Shown: one piece after another, positions 6,632 through 15,763 of the stretch
Numbering within the stretch: the first letter of the stretch is position 1
Layout of the letters: each line of letters begins with the position of its first letter
NCBI RefSeq assembly: GCF_003601985.1
Contig: NZ_QZXA01000001.1
Span: forward strand, 62,001 to 126,000
Direction: 5' to 3'
DNA: 64,000 nt
Origin: Mesorhizobium jarvisii
GTDB taxonomy: Bacteria > Pseudomonadota > Alphaproteobacteria > Rhizobiales > Rhizobiaceae
Notes under the pieces: generated by a model
What the model was told of the DNA's origin: nothing
The model's database searches: none
The model's input: only the letters and a program-made list of their open reading frames with translations
Translations under genes and position numbers: made by a program

Positions 6632-7069
6632 ATGCGGACAATCAGCAAGCTTTTTGATTCCCACGCCGAAGCCGCCCAGATTGCTGGAGAGCTGGTGGCG
6701 GTCGGTGTTCCTCGCGTTCAGGTTGCCATTATCGGGCCCTACCAGGACGAACTAACAGTCCTAAGGTCTCCAAGTGTCATCCTTTGTGCCGTCGGTGCGG
6801 CATTGGCTTGCCTGAGCGCCCTCGCGGTCTACGGCGTCAGTTCTGTTCCGGCCGGACTGCCGGCAACAGCACTGGTTTGCGCGGTCTGCGGCGGCGGCGC
6901 CGGCGGGCTGCTCGGTGCCTTCTTGACCACAGCGGCAAGGTCGGATGATCGGAGCGTTGCCGAGGGCATCGTCTTGGTGACGGCGCATGTCGATGAAAAT
7001 GAAACCGGCATCGCCCAGGCTGTGCTGGGCGGTTGCGCTCCCACCGCATTCATCGCCGAAGCAGCCTGA
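6632..7069 (+). CDS. General-stress-like membrane protein (145 aa)
   Basis: The N-terminus MRTISKLFDSHAEAAQIAGE and the following V.VAIIGPY resemble general stress protein 17M/YflT-type domains. This is followed by two hydrophobic segments (VILCAVGAALACLSALAVYG and a Gly-rich VCGGGAGGLLGAFL) and a C-terminal ferredoxin-like half (GIVLVTAHVDE). The role is unknown; related proteins accumulate in stationary phase or stress. It starts 4 nt after the preceding small gene. The family assignment rests on the overall pattern and is moderate. Confidence 0.6.
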   Translation: MRTISKLFDSHAEAAQIAGELVAVGVPRVQVAIIGPYQDELTVLRSPSVILCAVGAALACLSALAVYGVSSVPAGLPATALVCAVCGGGAGGLLGAFLTTAARSDDRSVAEGIVLVTAHVDENETGIAQAVLGGCAPTAFIAEAA

Positions 7070-7159
7070 CTTTCAGGCAGGCTGAACGAACGGCGCGGCA
7101 GGACGGCCGGGCGCCACAGCAGCGCGAGCCGCTGAGATCGCGCCGGGGCAAGGATCGAG

Positions 7160-7228
7160 GAAAGGCCGCCCCGGCGTCAACCGGGGCGGACTCTCTTCGT
7201 TTCCAGTGATTGAAATTAGACACTCGAC
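7160..7228 (-). ncRNA. Candidate small RNA (speculative)
   Basis: A minus-strand GGAAC-N16-AGTT site at 7236-7260 would start a transcript near 7228, and the GC hairpin at 7166-7189 followed by CCTTTCC would end it. The product would be about 70 nt with no good reading frame. Promoter, length and terminator fit a stress-induced small RNA, but it could equally be chance plus the terminator of the opposite operon. Confidence 0.22.
7166..7189. terminator. Strong GC hairpin, probable terminator
   Basis: CCGCCCCGG / CCGGGGCGG, 9-bp perfect stem with a 6-nt loop, about 100 nt after the stop of the general-stress-like gene. On the minus strand it is followed by CCTTTCC, so it could end transcripts in either direction. 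Confidence 0.55.
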
Positions 7229-7235
7229 GGACACC

Positions 7236-7260
7236 AACTTCAGGTGGCCGAGAACGTTCC
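7236..7260 (-). promoter_or_regulatory. Candidate EcfG/RpoE2-type promoter without an obvious gene
   Basis: On the minus strand GGAAC (7260-7256), then 16 nt, then AGTT (7239-7236). No protein gene lies downstream on that strand, only the hairpin at 7166-7189. Confidence 0.35.
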
Positions 7261-7393
7261 CACATCGGCTGGCCCGGTGGTCCCACGCCCGTAGGGCTCC
7301 TTTCGCGAGCCCAATCTTTGACGAAATAATCGTCGGCTCCAGATAGTTCGGTGGATATGATGAAGCCAGTGAAACGGTGAGCCGGGTGTGGAT

Positions 7394-7738
7394 ATGAACT
7401 TGATCGCGACGACGACCTCGACCCCGACTCTTATGCTTGCAGTGCTTCTCGTTACCGGCTGTTCGTCGATCGGCAGGACCGCCGATCCGGCGACGTACGA
7501 TAAGATGAGCTGCGCCGAGCTCAACAGCGCGCTGGGTGAGAACGCCATCGAAATCTCACAAACCGCCATCACCCGCGGCAAGGTCGCCAACACCAGTGTT
7601 CCGCGCTGGCTGCTTGGTGGTTCGCGCGTGAAGACCGCCGTCGCCAATCGTGAGACCGCCAGGATCGATCGGCTGAAACAGCGGCAGGATGCCATTGGCG
7701 CCGTGCGGGCGCGCAAATGCTCCAGGTCAGCGGGCTGA
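7394..7738 (+). CDS. Small lipoprotein (114 aa)
   Basis: A hydrophobic leader ends in the lipobox LLVTGC, with Cys near residue 23 of the ATG start at 7394, so it should be lipidated and anchored in the envelope. The mature part contains YDKMSCAELNSALG and RIDRLKQRQDAI, a pattern seen in uncharacterised rhizobial lipoproteins. A GTG at 7388 is an alternative start. It stands alone between the stress-gene cluster and the peptide transporter. Confidence 0.7.
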   Translation: MNLIATTTSTPTLMLAVLLVTGCSSIGRTADPATYDKMSCAELNSALGENAIEISQTAITRGKVANTSVPRWLLGGSRVKTAVANRETARIDRLKQRQDAIGAVRARKCSRSAG

Positions 7739-7784
7739 GCGAACGGACGCCGCCGTGATGATTGCCCTCACCTGAAGCGACGTC

Positions 7785-9419
7785 TCAGGCGCTCAGCCGA
7801 AAGCGCGTCACATCGATCGCCGCATTCATCAGCGTCTGCGTGTAGGGCGCTTGCGGGTTGCTGAAGATTGCCTCGGTCGGCCCCTCCTCGACGATCTTGC
7901 CCTGCTTCATGACGATGATGTAGTCGGCCATGGCGCGCACCACGGCGAGGTCGTGGCTGATGAACAGGTAGGACAGTTCATGGTCCGCCTGCAGCTTGCG
8001 CAGGAGTTCGACGATCTGTTTCTGCACCGAGCGGTCGAGCGCCGAGGTCGGTTCGTCCAGCACGACCATTTTGGGCTTCAGGATCATGGCGCGGGCAATG
8101 GCGATGCGCTGCCGCTGGCCGCCGGAGAATTCGTGCGGATAACGGTTGCGGGCGTTGGGATCGAGGCCGACTTCAAGCAAGGCCTCGACCGCGCGCTGGT
8201 CGCGCCGCTTGCCTGAAAGGTTGGGCTCATGCACCAGCAGCCCTTCGGTGATGACTTGGCCGACGGTCATGCGCGGCGACAGTGAGCCGAACGGATCCTG
8301 GAAGACGAGTTGCATCTGGCGCCGCAGCGGCCGCATCGCCTGGCGGTCGGCGGTCGAAATGTCGCGATCGCCGAAACGGATCAAGCCATCGCTCGGCAGC
8401 AGCCGCAGCAGGGCGCGGCCAAGGGTCGATTTTCCCGAACCGGATTCGCCGACAATGCCGATGGTCTGGTTACGCTGCAGCCGGATCGAAATGTCGTCGA
8501 CGGCGCGCAGCATCAGCGGCTCGCCGGCCAGAAACCCGCCGCCGATCCTGAATGTGACCTCGACATGCCTGCCTTCGAGCACCACGGGGGCATTGGCGGG
8601 CGGCGGCGCCTTGCTTCCCGTCGGCTCGGCCGCCAGCAGCATCTTGGTATAGGCGTGCTGCGGGTTGGCGAAGATCGCTCCCGCCTCGCCCTCCTCGACC
8701 ACCTCGCCCTGGCGCATGACATAGACGCGGTCGGCGAAGCGCCGGACGATGCCGAGATCGTGGGTGATGAAGACGATGGCCATGCCGAGCTTGCGCTGCA
8801 ATTCGGCGAGCAGCATCAGGATCTGCGCCTGAATGGTCACGTCGAGCGCCGTGGTCGGCTCGTCGGCGATCAGGATGTCCGGATCGTTGGCGAGCGCCAT
8901 GGCGATCATTACCCGCTGGCGCTGGCCGCCGGACATTTCATGCGGGTAGGATTTCATCCGCCGCTCCGGATCGGGAATGTGCACCAGCCGCAAGAGCTTG
9001 AGCGCCTCTTCGCGCGCTTCGGCGGCATTCAAGCCGCGATGCCTGCGGATCGGTTCGATCAGCTGATTGCCGATCGAATAGAGCGGATCGAGCGAAGTCA
9101 TCGGCTCCTGGAAGATCATGCTGATCTTGGCGCCGCGGACCTTATTCAGGTCGGATTTGCTCAGCGTCAGCAGGTTGCGGCCACGATAGTCGACGCTGCC
9201 CGTGGCCTCGCCGTTCGAGGCGAGCAGGCTCATCGCCGCCATCATGGTCTGGCTCTTGCCGGAACCGGACTCGCCGACCACGGCGACGGTCTCGCCCGCA
9301 TTGACGTGGATGTTGATGCCCTTCACCGCTTCGACCGCGCCGTCGAGCGTGCGGAAGCGGACGCGCAGGTCCTTGACGCTGAGGATCGTTTCGGGAGTGG
9401 CCATGTCAGCGGTGCCCAT
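7785..9419 (-). CDS. Oligopeptide/dipeptide ABC transporter, fused double ATPase (DppD-DppF type)
   Basis: A protein of 544 residues containing two complete nucleotide-binding domains in tandem, each normally a separate subunit in E. coli (OppD and OppF). Domain 1 has Walker [11 protein letters not shown], signature SGGQRQRV and Walker [13 protein letters not shown]. Domain 2 has [18 protein letters not shown] and [12 protein letters not shown]. It powers peptide import by the two permeases encoded just upstream. The start at 9419 ([11 protein letters not shown]) overlaps nothing and is 2 nt after the permease stop; an ATG at 9404 is an alternative. The frame extends further upstream inside the permease gene, but that part is not protein-like. 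Such fusions are frequent in rhizobia. Confidence 0.9.
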   Translation of the reverse strand: MGTADMATPETILSVKDLRVRFRTLDGAVEAVKGINIHVNAGETVAVVGESGSGKSQTMMAAMSLLASNGEATGSVDYRGRNLLTLSKSDLNKVRGAKISMIFQEPMTSLDPLYSIGNQLIEPIRRHRGLNAAEAREEALKLLRLVHIPDPERRMKSYPHEMSGGQRQRVMIAMALANDPDILIADEPTTALDVTIQAQILMLLAELQRKLGMAIVFITHDLGIVRRFADRVYVMRQGEVVEEGEAGAIFANPQHAYTKMLLAAEPTGSKAPPPANAPVVLEGRHVEVTFRIGGGFLAGEPLMLRAVDDISIRLQRNQTIGIVGESGSGKSTLGRALLRLLPSDGLIRFGDRDISTADRQAMRPLRRQMQLVFQDPFGSLSPRMTVGQVITEGLLVHEPNLSGKRRDQRAVEALLEVGLDPNARNRYPHEFSGGQRQRIAIARAMILKPKMVVLDEPTSALDRSVQKQIVELLRKLQADHELSYLFISHDLAVVRAMADYIIVMKQGKIVEEGPTEAIFSNPQAPYTQTLMNAAIDVTRFRLSA

Positions 9420-9421
9420 CT

Positions 9422-10543
9422 TTATCGATCTCTCGGGTCGAGCGCGTCGCGCAGGCCATCGCCGACGAAGTTCAGCGCAAACAGCGTCGAGACGAGGAAG
9501 AAAGCAGGAAACAAGAGCAGCCAGTTGGCGGTGCCGATGTTCTTGGCGCCGACCGAAATCAGCACGCCCCAGCTGGTCATCGGCTCCTGGACGCCGAGGC
9601 CGAGGAACGACAGAAAACTCTCCAGGATGATGACCTGCGGCACCAGCAAGGTCATGTAGATGACGACCGGGCCGAGCAAATTGGGAATGACGTGGCGCAG
9701 CAGGATGCCGCGCTGGCCGACGCCCATGGCTTCCGCCGCCTGGACATATTCCTGGCGGCGGATCGACAGCGCCTGGCCACGCACGATGCGCGCCATGTCG
9801 AGCCACAGCACCGCGCCAACCGCCAGGAACATCAGCACGAAGTTGCGGCCGAAGAACACCACCAGCATGATCACGAAGAAGATGAATGGCAAGGAATAGA
9901 GCACATCGACGATGCGCATCATCACCTCGTCGATCCTGCCGCCGGAGAAACCCGCGGCGGCGCCATAGATCACCCCGATCACCACCGCCACGACACCGGC
10001 GAGCAGGCCGATGGCCAGCGAGATGCGCCCAGCCATCAACGTGCGCGAGAGCAGATCGCGGCCGGTGTTGTCGGTGCCGAACAGAAAATATTGCTGCTTG
10101 ACCGACGCGCTCATGGTCGCTTCGAGCCCGTCGGGCGACTTGCTCTCGATCTTGGTGTCGTCAAAGGCATCGGAGCGGTCAAGGTAGCGGATATTGCGGT
10201 CATCGATCGGCTTCGTCGACTTGACCGTGACGAAGACGTGATCGCCCTCCTGGTGCCATTCCTTGATATCGACCCGCATGCGCTTGATCGCATCATTGAG
10301 CGCGGACTCGATCATGTCGGGCTTCGGATAGGCTGACAGGCTTGGCGGCATGCGTACATAGTCGGCATAGATGGTCGTGTACTGATGCGGCACGAACCAG
10401 GGGCCGAACACGCTGACGAGCCCGATCAAGGCGAGGTAGTAGAGGCTGAACATGGCAGCGCGGTTGGCCTTGAGGCGCGCCCAGGCATCGCCCCACAGCG
10501 AACGGCCGACGATAGCGGGAGCAGTGGCTGCGATGTCAGTCAT
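9422..10543 (-). CDS. Peptide ABC transporter permease (OppC/DppC type)
   Basis: A protein of 373 residues. It opens with a cytoplasmic segment and a first membrane span (AMFSLYYLALIGLVSVFG), then has a large periplasmic loop of about 120 residues, then the binding-protein-dependent permease domain with the EAA-loop region EYVQAAEAMGVGQRGILLRH. It ends with LRDALDPRDR, typical of OppC. It overlaps the upstream permease gene by 8 bp, consistent with translational coupling. Confidence 0.9.
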   Translation of the reverse strand: MTDIAATAPAIVGRSLWGDAWARLKANRAAMFSLYYLALIGLVSVFGPWFVPHQYTTIYADYVRMPPSLSAYPKPDMIESALNDAIKRMRVDIKEWHQEGDHVFVTVKSTKPIDDRNIRYLDRSDAFDDTKIESKSPDGLEATMSASVKQQYFLFGTDNTGRDLLSRTLMAGRISLAIGLLAGVVAVVIGVIYGAAAGFSGGRIDEVMMRIVDVLYSLPFIFFVIMLVVFFGRNFVLMFLAVGAVLWLDMARIVRGQALSIRRQEYVQAAEAMGVGQRGILLRHVIPNLLGPVVIYMTLLVPQVIILESFLSFLGLGVQEPMTSWGVLISVGAKNIGTANWLLLFPAFFLVSTLFALNFVGDGLRDALDPRDR

Positions 10544-11459
10544 AGCGCACCCTCGGGTCGACGACCGCGTACATGACGTCGACGATCAGGTTGAAGACGA
10601 TGGTGAAGATGGCGATCACCACCACCGTTCCCATCACCAGCGTGTAGTCGCGGTTGAGCGCGGCATCGACGAAGTAGCGGCCGACGCCGGGAATGGAGAA
10701 AATCGTCTCGACGATGACGGAGCCGGTCAAAAGGGCCGCCGCCGCCGGGCCAGTGAACGAAACGATCGGCAGGATGGCGCCGCGCAAGGCGTGTTTGACC
10801 ACAACCGACCAGTCGGAAAGGCCGAGCGCGCGGGCGGTGCGGATGTGATGGGATCGCAGCGATTCGATCATCGAGCCGCGCATGAGGCGGGCGACGATGG
10901 CGATCTGCGGCAAGGCAAGCGTCAGCACCGGGCCGACCTTGTTGATGAAGGCGCCATCGCCCCAGCCGCCGATCGGCAGGAGTTTCCAAGTCAGCCCGAA
11001 GAGAAGCTGGATCACCGGCGCGATGACGAAGGTGGGAATGGTGCTGCCGGCCGTGGCCAGAGCGATCACCGTATAGTCACCAAGCTTGTTCTGGTTGAGC
11101 GCGGCAATGGTGCCGAGCACGGAACCGAGCAGCAGTGCCAGGATCAGCGCCGAGGCGCCGAGCTGCACCGAAATGGGCAGGCCCTTGGCGAACAGTTCGG
11201 TGACGGTGAAATCCGGCATGTTGTAGCTCGGGCCGAAATTGCCCCGCAGAAGATTGCCGAGATAGTGGACATATTGCAGCCAGAGCGGGTCGTTGAGGCC
11301 GAACTGGGCTTCAAGGTTGGCCTTGATCTCGGGGCTTAGCCCCCGCTCCTGGTTGAACGGCCCGCCCGGCGCGACGCGCATCAGGAAGAACGCCATCGTC
11401 ACGATGACGAACAGCGTCGGTATGGCGGTCAAAAGCCGCCGGAATACATATCGCAGCAT
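10536..11459 (-). CDS. Peptide ABC transporter permease (OppB/DppB type)
   Basis: A protein of 307 residues starting MLRYVFRRLLTAIPTLFVIV, the hallmark N-terminus of OppB, then PGGPFNQERGLSPEIKANLE and the EAA loop HIRTARALGLSDWSVVVKHA. It ends VVDPRVRYD as OppB proteins do. It pairs with the OppC-type subunit to form the channel in the inner membrane. It is separated from the binding-protein gene by 160 nt that contain a strong hairpin. Confidence 0.9.
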   Translation of the reverse strand: MLRYVFRRLLTAIPTLFVIVTMAFFLMRVAPGGPFNQERGLSPEIKANLEAQFGLNDPLWLQYVHYLGNLLRGNFGPSYNMPDFTVTELFAKGLPISVQLGASALILALLLGSVLGTIAALNQNKLGDYTVIALATAGSTIPTFVIAPVIQLLFGLTWKLLPIGGWGDGAFINKVGPVLTLALPQIAIVARLMRGSMIESLRSHHIRTARALGLSDWSVVVKHALRGAILPIVSFTGPAAAALLTGSVIVETIFSIPGVGRYFVDAALNRDYTLVMGTVVVIAIFTIVFNLIVDVMYAVVDPRVRYD

Positions 11460-11580
11460 AGGTGCCCCACTTGATCCGGAACACGCCTGTCCGATTGGAC
11501 CATTGTGCTCCAGCCTTCAAATCTTCGCACCGGATTTTCCGAAAATCGATTGCGCTTCCCGGCCGATGCGATGGCAAACC

Positions 11581-11609
11581 AGCCGCCGCGCACGAAGTGC
11601 GCGGCGGCT
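11581..11609. terminator. 13-bp hairpin between binding-protein and permease genes
   Basis: AGCCGCCGCGCAC / GTGCGCGGCGGCT, perfect 13-bp stem with a GAA loop, 11 nt after the stop of the binding-protein gene on the minus strand. Hairpins at this place in ABC transporter operons commonly stabilise the upstream message or partly terminate, so that more binding protein than permease is made. Confidence 0.65.
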
Positions 11610-11619
11610 TGGCCAGGGA

Positions 11620-13212
11620 TCAATCCTTGCTGACGAAACGCGACGGATGGACGTCCATTACATTGTCGACGAAGCCATGCAGCTTCGAGGACACGATGTC
11701 GTGGTAGCTGTAGTAGAGCAGCGGGATCTGGCCGACATCGTCGACGAGAATGCGCTCGGCCTCGGAGAGCTCCTTCATACGCTCCTCGGGCTTGCCGCCG
11801 GCGGCGGCTGCCTTGTCCATAGCTGCTTCATAGGCCGGGCTGTTGTAGTTCGAGTAGTTGTTGCCGCTCGCCTTGCGCGAGATGCCAAGGAAGGTTTCCG
11901 GATCCTTGTAGTCGGCGATCCAGGCGGCACGCGCCACGTCATAGTCGCCCTTCTGCTCGAGGAAGGAGTAGTGCGTCTTGGTGTCGGTGTTGAGCAGTGT
12001 GACGTCGACGCCAAGCGGCTTCAGCTGTTCCTGGATGGCGACCGCGGTGTTCTTGTGGTTCTCCGAGGTGTTGTAGCGGATTTCCATCTTCAGCGGATGT
12101 TCGGGCGTGTAGCCGAGTTTCTCGAGGATTTTCTTGGCTGCGTCCTCGCGGTCTATCTGCGGCATGTCGGCATATTTGGCCATTGCGGGCGTGTACCCCT
12201 CGATGCCGGGAGGCACCATCGAATAGCCGGGCAGCATCGAGTTCTGCCAGACCTTTTCGGCAATGAAGTCGCGGTCGATCGCCATCGAGATGGCGGTGCG
12301 CAGTTCAGGATTGTTCCAGGGCGCCTTGTCGGTCTTGATCGCATAGTAGTAGGTGCCGAGATACGGGCCGACATGGATCTGGTCGCCGAACTTGGTCTTG
12401 AGGTCGGCGAGCTGCTCGGTCGGCAGATCGTCATAGCTGTCGAGTTCGCCTGCCTCGAAGCGCTTCATCGCCGATGAGCGATCTTCGGTCGGGATGTAGT
12501 TGACCACGTCGAACTTGACGGTCGCGGCATCCCAGAATTTCGGATTCTTGACCAGCTTCATGTGGTCGTTGGGAACCCATTCGGCCAGCGTATAGGCGCC
12601 GTTCGAGACCAGCTTGCCGGGCTTTATCCAGTCGGCGCCGAGCTTTTCGATCGAGGCCTTGCTGACCGGATAGGTCGCCTGGTGAGTCAGCATCTCCAGG
12701 AAGTAAGGCGTCGGCGCTTTGAGCGTCACTTCCAGGGTGGTGGCGTCGATCGCCTTGACGCCCATGTCCTCGGGCTTGCCCTTCTTGGTGTTGACGTCCT
12801 CGGCACCCTTCACCGGATACAGCATCGAGGCATATTCGGCGCCGGTCGCCGGGTCTTCCAGCCGGTGGAAGGCGTAGACAAAGTCGTCCGCCGTTACCGG
12901 GCTGCCGTCCGACCACATGCCGTCCTTGCGCAGCTTGAAGGTGTAGACAGTGCCGTCATCCGACACCGTCCAGCTTTCGGCGGCGCCCGGAATGAGGTTG
13001 GCCTTCTGGTCCTGCATGACCAGGCCCTGGAACAGGTCACGCAGCACATTGGCTTCATAGACCGTCGAGGTCTTGTGCGGGTCGACCGATTCCGATTCGG
13101 CGGCGGTGCCCCTGTTGTAGACGCTCTCGGCGAACGCCGGCGAGTAGAATGCGCCGGCGGCTACCGCCATGGTGGTGGCGAATACCGTCGCCTTCAGCAT
13201 GTTTTTCAGCAT
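11620..13212 (-). CDS. Periplasmic oligopeptide-binding protein (solute-binding family 5)
   Basis: A protein of 530 residues with a signal peptide (MLKNMLKATVFATTMAVAAG, cleavage after AFA near residue 28). The mature part opens VYNRGTAAESESVDPHKTST, the standard OppA/DppA start, and has the family segment ESWTVSDDGTVYTFKLRKDG. It captures peptides for the downstream permeases and ATPase. GGGAGAA lies just before the ATG. It is the first gene of the operon; a 7-bp inverted repeat lies upstream at 13364-13382. Confidence 0.92.
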   Translation of the reverse strand: MLKNMLKATVFATTMAVAAGAFYSPAFAESVYNRGTAAESESVDPHKTSTVYEANVLRDLFQGLVMQDQKANLIPGAAESWTVSDDGTVYTFKLRKDGMWSDGSPVTADDFVYAFHRLEDPATGAEYASMLYPVKGAEDVNTKKGKPEDMGVKAIDATTLEVTLKAPTPYFLEMLTHQATYPVSKASIEKLGADWIKPGKLVSNGAYTLAEWVPNDHMKLVKNPKFWDAATVKFDVVNYIPTEDRSSAMKRFEAGELDSYDDLPTEQLADLKTKFGDQIHVGPYLGTYYYAIKTDKAPWNNPELRTAISMAIDRDFIAEKVWQNSMLPGYSMVPPGIEGYTPAMAKYADMPQIDREDAAKKILEKLGYTPEHPLKMEIRYNTSENHKNTAVAIQEQLKPLGVDVTLLNTDTKTHYSFLEQKGDYDVARAAWIADYKDPETFLGISRKASGNNYSNYNSPAYEAAMDKAAAAGGKPEERMKELSEAERILVDDVGQIPLLYYSYHDIVSSKLHGFVDNVMDVHPSRFVSKD

Positions 13213-13363
13213 GAAGTTCTCCCTGTCGGCGCTGCCGTGGGCGCGCCTTTGAGTGTTGACGCCCCGGAACCGATGCCTGGTTCCTTTGAGCGCGCCGCCG
13301 GTTCCCCCCGGCAGCTGGTGGCAGGAGACTAGACAGGAGGTAAGCTCTTTTCAACCGAGTACT

Positions 13364-13382
13364 GATTGACCCTAAGTCAATC
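13364..13382. promoter_or_regulatory. Inverted repeat in the divergent promoter region
   Basis: GATTGAC CCTAA GTCAATC, 7-bp perfect arms, in the 283-bp region between the peptide-binding protein gene and the TadE-like gene. It is a candidate operator for either unit. I see no other gene in this stretch. Confidence 0.35.
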
Positions 13383-13495
13383 CTCAGAATCGAAGAAGCA
13401 ACAGCTAAATTAGAGCGACCTTTTCAATCGCACGCATCTGCAGGTTGCACCGAGAGTTTTCGCTTTCTGCATGCGAACTTTGGCATGTTGGTATC

Positions 13496-13942
13496 ATGGT
13501 TCAGAAGCTCATTTCCATGCTCCGAAGACGCGCGTTCCGAACAGACAATTCGGGGACGTCGGCGGTCGAGTTCGCCCTGCTGTCGCCGATTTTTATCCTT
13601 CTTCTGCTCGGAATGGTTGCGTACGGTATTTATTTTGGTGCCGCCAACTCGATCCAGCAGATCGCGGCGGATGCCGCCCGGACGGCTATAGCCGGGCTGA
13701 ACCAGACCGAGCGGCAGACGCTCGTGGCCGCCTTCCTCGCCAACAATGCCGGTGGATACCCCTTCGTGGACGCCAGCAAACTGACCTACCAGGCCAATGA
13801 CAGCGTGGCCGACGGCAGCCAGTTCGTGGTGTTGATTTCGTACGATGCGCGCAACCTGCCGATCTGGAATCTCTTCCCGGGCATAGCCTTGCCGGGGACC
13901 ACCATCAAGCGTCAGTCAACGATCAGGGTTGGGGGTATCTGA
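13496..13942 (+). CDS. TadE-like pseudopilin-type protein
   Basis: A protein of 148 residues with a short basic N-terminus, then SGTSAVEFALLSPIFILLLL, the TadE/TadF signature with the conserved Glu after the processing region, and a single membrane span. TadE proteins belong to Flp/Tad pilus machines. The ATG at 13496 (MVQKLISML) is preferred to one further upstream. The gene abuts the TadG-like gene. No other tad genes (cpaB-F, rcpA) are in the window, so this is an isolated pair. Confidence 0.78.
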   Translation: MVQKLISMLRRRAFRTDNSGTSAVEFALLSPIFILLLLGMVAYGIYFGAANSIQQIAADAARTAIAGLNQTERQTLVAAFLANNAGGYPFVDASKLTYQANDSVADGSQFVVLISYDARNLPIWNLFPGIALPGTTIKRQSTIRVGGI

Positions 13943-15712
13943 ATGCTGCAGCGTGCCGGCAAAGGCATCGGCCGGCTTGCACGGTCGATGATGGGGGACA
14001 GGAGGGCGAACTTCGCAGTGATGACCGCGCTGAGCGCGCCGGTCGCGCTGGCTCTGGCGGCTGTGGCCATCGATGAAGCCTCCATCTACTCCGAGCGCCG
14101 GCAGGCCCAGGCGATGGTCGATCTGGCGGCGATCACCGCCGCGTCGAACATCAACAATGTCAACACCGCGGTCGTCACCACGCTCACCGACAACGGCATG
14201 CCGGGTGTCGTCGTTCAAGCCTCTGGCCAGACCATTGCCCCGGCCGTCGGCAAGACGGTGGTGACGGTCACGCAAGGCCGATACGCCTCGACGACCACCA
14301 ATGTCACCCAGCGCTTCCAGGCGGGCGTGACACCCTACAATGCGGTGCGTGTCACGCTGGCGAAAGTGCCCGCCCGCTATTTCGCGAGCTCGCTGATCCC
14401 CACTCCGGTCATCGGCACCCAGGCCACGGCCAGCATGACGCCGCAGGCGGCATTCTCGGTGGGGTCGAGACTGCTCAGCGTCAATGGCGGGATCCTCAAT
14501 GCTTTGCTGAGCGGGCTCCTCGGCGGCAACATCTCGCTCAGTGTCATGGACTATAACGGGCTGATCTCGGCCGATGTCAGCGTCCTGTCGTTCATCAGTG
14601 CGCTCGCCACACAATTGAACATCACCGCCGGCACCTATTCGGACGTACTGGCCTCGAAAGCGACTGTCGGCCAGATCGCCACCGCCATGGCCAACGTCCC
14701 TGGCCTTGGCAACACGGCCAAGGTTGCCCTGCAGACCATCGCCTCCAAGTCGACCAGCACGGTCAAGATCCCGCTCTCCAGCCTTGTCGATCTCGGCTCC
14801 GTCGGCAGCCTGGGCCTCGGGCAACAGCCGTCCGGCTTCGGCGTCGATGCAAGCGCCATGGGAATGCTGACCGCCGCCGCTGTGCTCGCCAACGGCACCA
14901 ACCAGGCCGCGGTCGATCTCGGCGCCACCATCCCGGGACTGCTCTCGACCAAGCTCAACATCGCCATCGGGCAGCCGCCGCAATCCTCGCCGTGGCTCGC
15001 GGTCGACGGCATCGGCACTGTCGTGCGCACCGCCCAGACGCGCATCAAACTGACGGCCTCCGTCGGTGTCGGCACGCCCGGCCTCGGCGGCGGCATCAGC
15101 CTGCTCGCCGTCAACCTGCCGCTCAATGTCGAAGTCGCCTACGCCGAAGCCAAGCTGACCGACATCACCTGTCCGGCAGGGCCTTCCAGCATTAGCGTTT
15201 CGATCGCGGCGCATCCGGGCGTTGCCCAACTGAACCTCGCCAACAGCAACAATCCCTCCGGCTTCGCCGATTTCAGCCAGCCGCAGACCTTCACCGATGC
15301 CGACATCGCGGATGTGAGCCTCCATCTGCTGCTGATCAACATCCCGCTGATCCAGGTGATGGGATCGGCCGCGACCGCGATCACCAACAACAGCCCACAG
15401 ACCTTGACCTTCAACGCAACCGACATCGCCAACAAGACGGTGAAAACCGTTTCGACGCGCAACATCTCGCAGTCGCTCACCACGTCGCTGGTCAACAACC
15501 TGTCGCTTTCGGCCAATGTGCTTGGTCTCGGTATTGATCTCAGCTCCCTGCTCGGAACGGTCAAACCGGCAGTGGTGACCCTGCTCAACACCGTAACGGC
15601 GCCCGTCGACGACTTGCTCTACAATGTGCTGTCAGCGCTGGGAGTCGGCGTCGGCCAAGCCGACGTGCGCGTCACCGGCGCGACCTGCGGTCGGGCGGTG
15701 CTCGTTCAGTAA
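13943..15712 (+). CDS. TadG-like pilus-assembly/surface protein
   Basis: A protein of 589 residues. The N-terminal RRANFAVMTALSAPVALALA followed by IDEASIYSERRQAQAMVDLA is the putative Flp pilus-assembly TadG N-terminal domain, with one membrane anchor. The rest is long, low in charge and rich in Ala, Thr, Ser and Asn, suggesting an extracytoplasmic beta-rich region; no von Willebrand A motif was evident. Its ATG begins on the base after the stop of the TadE-like gene, so the two are coupled. Confidence 0.75.
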   Translation: MLQRAGKGIGRLARSMMGDRRANFAVMTALSAPVALALAAVAIDEASIYSERRQAQAMVDLAAITAASNINNVNTAVVTTLTDNGMPGVVVQASGQTIAPAVGKTVVTVTQGRYASTTTNVTQRFQAGVTPYNAVRVTLAKVPARYFASSLIPTPVIGTQATASMTPQAAFSVGSRLLSVNGGILNALLSGLLGGNISLSVMDYNGLISADVSVLSFISALATQLNITAGTYSDVLASKATVGQIATAMANVPGLGNTAKVALQTIASKSTSTVKIPLSSLVDLGSVGSLGLGQQPSGFGVDASAMGMLTAAAVLANGTNQAAVDLGATIPGLLSTKLNIAIGQPPQSSPWLAVDGIGTVVRTAQTRIKLTASVGVGTPGLGGGISLLAVNLPLNVEVAYAEAKLTDITCPAGPSSISVSIAAHPGVAQLNLANSNNPSGFADFSQPQTFTDADIADVSLHLLLINIPLIQVMGSAATAITNNSPQTLTFNATDIANKTVKTVSTRNISQSLTTSLVNNLSLSANVLGLGIDLSSLLGTVKPAVVTLLNTVTAPVDDLLYNVLSALGVGVGQADVRVTGATCGRAVLVQ

Positions 15713-15763
15713 GGTTTTCGTGGCCAAGCGGGTCGCCTGGCCAAGGCGCGGTCGAGCGGCCAG

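Noticed and set aside
7851..9659. Long plus-strand reading frames opposite the peptide-transporter ATPase gene
   Set aside because: They mirror a clear two-domain ABC ATPase with all motifs intact on the minus strand; high GC creates open antisense frames. The same holds for long frames opposite glgX, pgm, glgA, glgB, glgP, cysNC and manB.
9419..9806. N-terminal extension of the double ATPase to 9806
   Set aside because: The extra residues are the shadow of the OppC-type permease in another frame; the first ABC domain begins just after the ATG at 9419.
13916..15325. 469-codon minus-strand frame opposite the TadG-like gene
   Set aside because: Its composition is Gly/Arg/Asp-rich with no motif, typical of antisense in GC-rich DNA, while the plus strand has a coupled TadE-TadG pair.
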